From the NCBI RefSeq assembly GCF_000758665.1, contig NZ_CP009285.1, positions 4,526,001-4,590,000 of the forward strand: 64,000 bases of DNA. Direction: 5' to 3'. Below the pieces are notes generated by a model. The model had not been told where the DNA came from and did no database searches. It was given only the letters and a program-made list of their open reading frames with translations. Below, piece by piece: positions 60,346 to 64,000 of this stretch (within the stretch, counting starts at the first letter, position 1; each line of letters starts with the position of its first letter). Source of the DNA: Paenibacillus borealis. Lineage in GTDB: Bacteria > Bacillota > Bacilli > Paenibacillales > Paenibacillaceae. A program made the position numbers and the translations under genes.

Positions 60346-60404
60346 TAACATAATATATATTATGTTACGTTATGGTTTTGGTTATGGTTTTGGTTATCGT
60401 TTTG
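60346..60404. promoter_or_regulatory. 22-base perfect palindrome and 12-base tandem repeats
   Basis: TAACATAATATATATTATGTTA (22 bases) is perfectly self-complementary at 60346-60367. Directly after it, GTTATGGTTTTG is repeated (60369-60380, 60381-60392) with a third copy GTTATCGTTTTG (60393-60404). They lie between divergent genes. Base composition is far more AT-rich than the flanks. Confidence 0.6.
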
Positions 60405-60506
60405 TCTGCACCTATGGTTACAATATTGTCTTCCTTATTTTAGCAACCTATCGTTTTCTCCCGCGTCTTATTCATTAGATTAACAACCTTCAAGGAGCTG
60501 AATCCA

Positions 60507-61832
60507 TTGCCGACAATCAAACCTATCCTCTCCAGCTTACTAGCCATTTCCCTGCTGTCATCCGCCATCGCCATCTCTTCCCCCAACCTGCTGCCGGGTA
60601 CAGCGCATGCTGCGTCCGCAAACAATACAGTCACTTCGATTTCCAAAGATCTGCTGCTGCCGCTGAAGTGGCAGGTAGCCACGAATGGCATGGGCATGTA
60701 TGACAGCATACCGCCTATTATGAACGGAATCCTCTACTTCTCAGAGAGCATTACACTGTATGCCAAAAATATAGCCACTGGCAAAACCCTGTGGTCGTAC
60801 AAACAGGGAGCGCATCCGCAAATTGTCACGAATAACTCCGTATTCTTCATCGACAATAAGGAACAGCTTGTCAAAGTATCCGCTGCAACCGGAAAGCTGA
60901 TCTGGAAGGTTAAGGTGTCGGAGCGGCCGATAGAGATTGGTGCACAGGCCCGGCTGATTAACGGAAAAGTCTATTTCGCCAATGAGTATGGCGTTGTCGC
61001 GGCCTATAGCCCGGTTACCGGCAAGAAACTATGGGAGAACAAGGATATTCCTATGTATGCAGGGACCATCTATGGAGAATATTCAGGTGTATTCGTCGTT
61101 TCCAGCACGGTCGATAATATCCGCACCCAATTCTACGGCCTTGATCCGGCTACCGGGAAGCGGCTGTGGAGAATTGAGGGTTTATACAATTATGTGACTT
61201 CCCAGAATGGACAACTATTACTTCGCGAACAAGCAAAAGCTGCAGCGGGGAATACGGCAAAGGCCGTGCCGGGTTACCAGCTGACTCTAGTACAGCTAAA
61301 TCCCGCTACAGGCAAAGTTTCAGGCCGCGAAAACTATAACCCGCTGGATGACATCTCCAGATTGGGGAGTTACGCTACCTCCATCCAGAACTCCTATGTT
61401 TATACGGTAGACGGGAATCTCGACCAAGATGAATACATCCTGACCCGCTTTACGCGTGGAACCTATGCCGTTACGGCCCCCGCAAGCTATGCAAGCTTCG
61501 GCAACTGGCTGGCCGGTCCGTCGGGCGGAATGGCCTTCTTTCAGCATGAGACACAGATTAGCGGAATAAATCTTGCCAACGACAGTGTCGTTCCATTCGA
61601 TCAGCCGGCAGACAAGGTTGAGCACCTGCAGCGCGTTGGCAAGGCAGTATTCGCCATTTACAAGAATGGCTATATCTCGATCAACCATTCCGATACCGGC
61701 GCACTGCTGGGGATGATCAACAGCGGCGCAAAGTCTCCATACTTCGGCAATATAACCATCGATCATGGAACCGCACTGATTCCTACTGAACACAACATAC
61801 TAGCCGTTGCCCTGCCACAAGAATATCAGTAG
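60507..61832 (+). CDS. Secreted PQQ-type beta-propeller protein
   Basis: The 441-residue protein has a signal peptide (TIKPILSSLLAISLLSSAIAIS, with AHA before cleavage). The mature part repeats the ATGKxxW motif of PQQ/BamB-type propellers: ATGKTLWSYK, ATGKLIWKVK, VTGKKLWENK and ATGKRLWRIEG, in blades of about 40 residues. Function is unknown; such propellers act as surface binding or scaffold proteins. The start is TTG 60507, nine bases after AAGGAG. A divergent partner at 59921 shares the palindromic promoter region. Confidence 0.78.
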   Translation: MPTIKPILSSLLAISLLSSAIAISSPNLLPGTAHAASANNTVTSISKDLLLPLKWQVATNGMGMYDSIPPIMNGILYFSESITLYAKNIATGKTLWSYKQGAHPQIVTNNSVFFIDNKEQLVKVSAATGKLIWKVKVSERPIEIGAQARLINGKVYFANEYGVVAAYSPVTGKKLWENKDIPMYAGTIYGEYSGVFVVSSTVDNIRTQFYGLDPATGKRLWRIEGLYNYVTSQNGQLLLREQAKAAAGNTAKAVPGYQLTLVQLNPATGKVSGRENYNPLDDISRLGSYATSIQNSYVYTVDGNLDQDEYILTRFTRGTYAVTAPASYASFGNWLAGPSGGMAFFQHETQISGINLANDSVVPFDQPADKVEHLQRVGKAVFAIYKNGYISINHSDTGALLGMINSGAKSPYFGNITIDHGTALIPTEHNILAVALPQEYQ

Positions 61833-61841
61833 TCCCCGGGT

Positions 61842-63062
61842 TTAAACGTCCGTACGCAGAAACTCCCCTATCCTCCGGGTGGCTTCCAGGAGCCGCTCTT
61901 CATCCTCAACCAGCGCTATTCTGACGAACCCCTCTCCCTGGCTCCCAAAAGCACTTCCGGGAATAACCGCTACCCCGGTCTTCAGCAGCAGATCATGGGC
62001 GAAATTCAGCGATCTTCCCGCTTCACCGTTCACCCCATAGGTCTCCGGCAGCCTCGCCCAGATAAACATCGTTGCTTCCGGCAATGGCACACTCCAGCCT
62101 TCACGAGCCAAAGCTTCCACAAAGATATCCCGCCGCCGCTCATACAGCGCAGCCACTCCCTGCTCCGGTCCGGCAGTCATTGCCTGCTCCAGCGCTACGA
62201 CTGCCGCTTCCTGGATGGGATCGAAGACACCGTAATCCACATTGCTCTTCAGCTCCCGCAGCGCCCCGACGGCGTGAGCGTTGCCTGTCATGAAGCCGAT
62301 GCGGCAGCCAGCCATATTGAAGCTTTTGGAGAAGGAATGAAATTCAACAGCCGTATCCTGCGCACCAGAGACCTGAAGGATGCTGACCGGCCGGTAGCCA
62401 TCGAAGCCCATTTCCGAATAAGCCAGGTCATGTATGATTAGTACATCCCATTTACGGGCGAGCTCTACTAACCGCTCCATATAAGCCAGATCTACCGTGA
62501 CGGAAATCGGATTGCCGGGAAAGCTGAGTAATATAAATACCGCTTCGCGCCATACCTCATCAGGTATGCTCTCCAGGTCGGGCCGGAATGCATTCTCTTC
62601 CAGCAGCGGCAGCGGCCAGGCCCTAACACCTGCTATAGCCAGTGACCCTGAATATATCGGGTAACCGGGATCCGGAACTATTGCCAGATTCCCCGGATTG
62701 CAGACCGCGAGTGCCAGATGCGCCAGTCCGTCCTGCGAACCCATCAGAGACACGATTTCTTCATCCGGATCGACCTCCACACCGAACCGCCACTTCATCC
62801 ACATCGCCGCCTGCATGCGGAATGCTTCGCTTCCTTTGGAGGCGGGATAGGAGTAACTATCCTCCCGCAGCACCGCTTCACTTAAGGCTTGGCGGATCTC
62901 AGGCAGAGGCGCCCGGTCCGGACTGCCAATTCCGAGATCGATCACTTCTAGTCCAGACTTACGTGCTTCCGACTTCCAGGCGGCCACCTCAGCAAAAATC
63001 GACGACCCCAGATGAGACAGCTTGTCCGATCTCCATTTATGTTCCGGGCTGCTATGTATCAA
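61842..63062 (-). CDS. PLP-dependent class I/II aminotransferase
   Basis: The 406-residue enzyme has PLP-binding segments MGSQDGLAHLALAVCNPGN, DPGYPIYSG, FPGNPISVT and the Schiff-base Lys in FHSFSKSFNMAGCRIGF. It resembles LL-diaminopimelate aminotransferase-type and related amino-acid aminotransferases. The substrate cannot be fixed. I chose TTG 63060-63062 six bases after GGAGGT; a frame open to 63164 has no such site. It faces the propeller gene, ending ten bases from it without an obvious terminator. Confidence 0.85.
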   Translation of the reverse strand: MIHSSPEHKWRSDKLSHLGSSIFAEVAAWKSEARKSGLEVIDLGIGSPDRAPLPEIRQALSEAVLREDSYSYPASKGSEAFRMQAAMWMKWRFGVEVDPDEEIVSLMGSQDGLAHLALAVCNPGNLAIVPDPGYPIYSGSLAIAGVRAWPLPLLEENAFRPDLESIPDEVWREAVFILLSFPGNPISVTVDLAYMERLVELARKWDVLIIHDLAYSEMGFDGYRPVSILQVSGAQDTAVEFHSFSKSFNMAGCRIGFMTGNAHAVGALRELKSNVDYGVFDPIQEAAVVALEQAMTAGPEQGVAALYERRRDIFVEALAREGWSVPLPEATMFIWARLPETYGVNGEAGRSLNFAHDLLLKTGVAVIPGSAFGSQGEGFVRIALVEDEERLLEATRRIGEFLRTDV

Positions 63063-63245
63063 TGAAATACCTCCAGCGTTTGTTTTCCAATTATTATAGC
63101 ATGCGTACCGGGCCGGGAAACTATGAAAGAATAAGCAAAGCTCGTAAATGGGATTATATAACATTAATATATTATTATTCTACTTAATTGACTCTATTTA
63201 AGCTGATCACTAGTGCCGGAACTCATATAAAAGTCCATATAAACT

Positions 63246-63280
63246 AAAACGGCGTATAATTTATGTTATACGCTGTTTTT
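63246..63280. other. Orphan hairpin in the 63063-63415 gap
   Basis: AAAACGGCGTATAA and TTATACGCTGTTTT form a near-perfect stem with a six-base loop, followed by TTTTT-like sequence on the plus strand. No gene ends near it on that strand. The rest of the gap shows only AT-rich sequence. Confidence 0.5.
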
Positions 63281-63415
63281 CCGGGGCAAATTTCGGCCAT
63301 TTCAGCCCCTTTTTCAACGGCCGTCTCTTCCCTTCAAATGATTTCAGCGCCGGCAGAACCGTAAGTTCCCTCTGGGCATATGATAGGCGTATACATTACA
63401 AAGGTGGGACGTATC

Positions 63416-63589
63416 ATGGCCAAAAACAAGCGCGGCAAGGCACTCTGGCGCACCCCTTCCAGAGCAAGAGGCACCTGCCCGATCTGCGGGAGCACCCGTA
63501 TTAAGCTGTTGTATTTCGGCAAAGGTCCGGCGGGCGAGAAGCTCACCGTCTGCAAGAAATGTGACGGCAAGCAGCAGACTGCAGTCTGA
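63416..63589 (+). CDS. Small zinc-ribbon protein, 57 residues
   Basis: The protein has two CxxC pairs 22 residues apart, RGTCPICGSTRI and VCKKCDGKQQ, which form a zinc ribbon. The first 18 residues are strongly basic (MAKNKRGKALWRTPSRAR), fitting nucleic-acid or ribosome binding. ATG 63416 follows AAAGGTGGG; an earlier in-frame ATG at 63380 has no good site. The family is common in Bacillales but I do not know a name. Terminator downstream. Confidence 0.72.
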   Translation: MAKNKRGKALWRTPSRARGTCPICGSTRIKLLYFGKGPAGEKLTVCKKCDGKQQTAV

Positions 63590-63611
63590 GCTAACCGCAG
63601 CTTCGCCTGCA

Positions 63612-63658
63612 CAAAGAAACGGCTTGCTTGTCCCCTTCGGGCAGCAGCCGTTTCTTTG
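63612..63658. terminator. Bidirectional terminator
   Basis: CAAAGAAACGGCT and AGCCGTTTCTTTG are perfect 13-base inverted copies between the convergent zinc-ribbon and CDF genes. Confidence 0.82.
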
Positions 63659-63691
63659 TTAATCATTTTTTCAATTCAGATTAAGCTTAGC

Positions 63692-64000
63692 TCATTGCAG
63701 CTCATGCTGCGGTACCCAGTTCTGAATTCCATTATCCTCGAGTATGCCGAGCGTCACATCCGAAATATGCGGGTCTGCAAGCAGCTTGTCCCGGACCTTG
63801 AACTTGATGTCATCGGCATCTGCCAGCGTCAGTCCCCGTTTCAGCTCAATAAGTCCTTCGACGTGGTAATAACGCCCTTCCTGCAGAATCCGCATCTGAT
63901 AAATATCCGTCACCCACGGGTCATCAAAAATAATCTTCGCCACCCGCTCCTCAATCTCCGGCGGTGCAGCCACACCGATCAACCCGACCATGTTGTCGTA
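63692..64000 (-). CDS. Cation diffusion facilitator (CDF) transporter, C-terminal part
   Basis: 103 codons are inside the window and the frame runs on past the right edge, reading YDNMVGLIGVAAPPEIEERV. This is the cytoplasmic ZT-dimer domain of CDF metal exporters: EIEERVAKIIFDDPWVTDIYQMRILQEGRYYHVEGLIELKRGLTLADADDIKFKVRDKL. The membrane domain with the metal site lies outside. It would export Zn, Fe, Mn or Co from the cell. The internal ATG is not taken as a start because the family needs the membrane part. Confidence 0.75.
   Translation of the reverse strand, partial: YDNMVGLIGVAAPPEIEERVAKIIFDDPWVTDIYQMRILQEGRYYHVEGLIELKRGLTLADADDIKFKVRDKLLADPHISDVTLGILEDNGIQNWVPQHELQ

Overview
The window looks like a chromosomal segment of a spore-forming Gram-positive of the Paenibacillus type. 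The evidence is a cwlJ-gerQ spore germination pair, strong AGGAGG ribosome-binding sites, frequent TTG and GTG starts, a c-di-AMP (ydaO-type) riboswitch in front of a kimA potassium importer, a preQ1 riboswitch in front of a queFCDE operon, and gene content like other Bacillales. No rRNA, tRNA, prophage, insertion sequence or CRISPR array was seen. The genus is an inference from gene style, not from a marker gene.

Layout. 1-340 is the start of a sugar ABC transporter binding lipoprotein cut by the window edge, with a cre-like site in front. 1036-6196 is a tight three-gene operon: a TerB_N/TerB_C protein, a BrxD-like P-loop ATPase and an Lhr/BrxHI-like SF2 helicase. It is the best candidate in the window for a poorly described DNA-processing or defence system. 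6555-15751 holds a NiaP-type transporter, a DUF1836 regulator, a CNNM/CBS transporter, small enzymes, a KtrB potassium channel subunit and two tandem M29 aminopeptidases. 16450-23361 contains a 57-residue membrane protein, a self-regulated MBL-hydrolase/TetR pair with a clear operator-promoter, a truncated membrane protein gene, and the pstSCAB phosphate operon. 23545-29766 is mostly single metabolic genes. 29919-32538 is the preQ1-controlled queuosine precursor operon.

34065-40290 contains murB and an iron-siderophore uptake locus (binding protein, two permeases, ATPase, FhuF-like reductase) with two good Fur boxes. 40398-42546 is kimA with its riboswitch and promoter. 42729-43915 is the BdbC/BdbD disulfide system. 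44009-45928 is an MHYT-domain sensor kinase, followed by a second CNNM/CBS gene with an unusual hairpin in its leader. 47761-48864 is gerQ-cwlJ. The remainder holds a beta-propeller lipoprotein, two APC permeases, lactate dehydrogenase, a tyrosine recombinase, a LysR/amino-acid exporter pair with a palindromic operator, a decayed gene, an esterase, a PQQ-like propeller protein, an aminotransferase and the end of a CDF metal transporter.

The most unusual signals are in non-coding DNA. A 65-67 nt leader ending in the Shine-Dalgarno sequence occurs three times (before a small membrane protein, pstB and pstS). A hairpin element of about 97 nt occurs twice, and a TACAACA-rich intergenic repeat of about 180 nt occurs twice. 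A palindromic TTAAT-ACS-ATTAA operator-like motif recurs at several loci. Two potassium systems (KtrB and c-di-AMP-controlled KimA) and two CNNM transporters suggest strong ion homeostasis control. All repeats were found by eye, so copy numbers are minimum counts.
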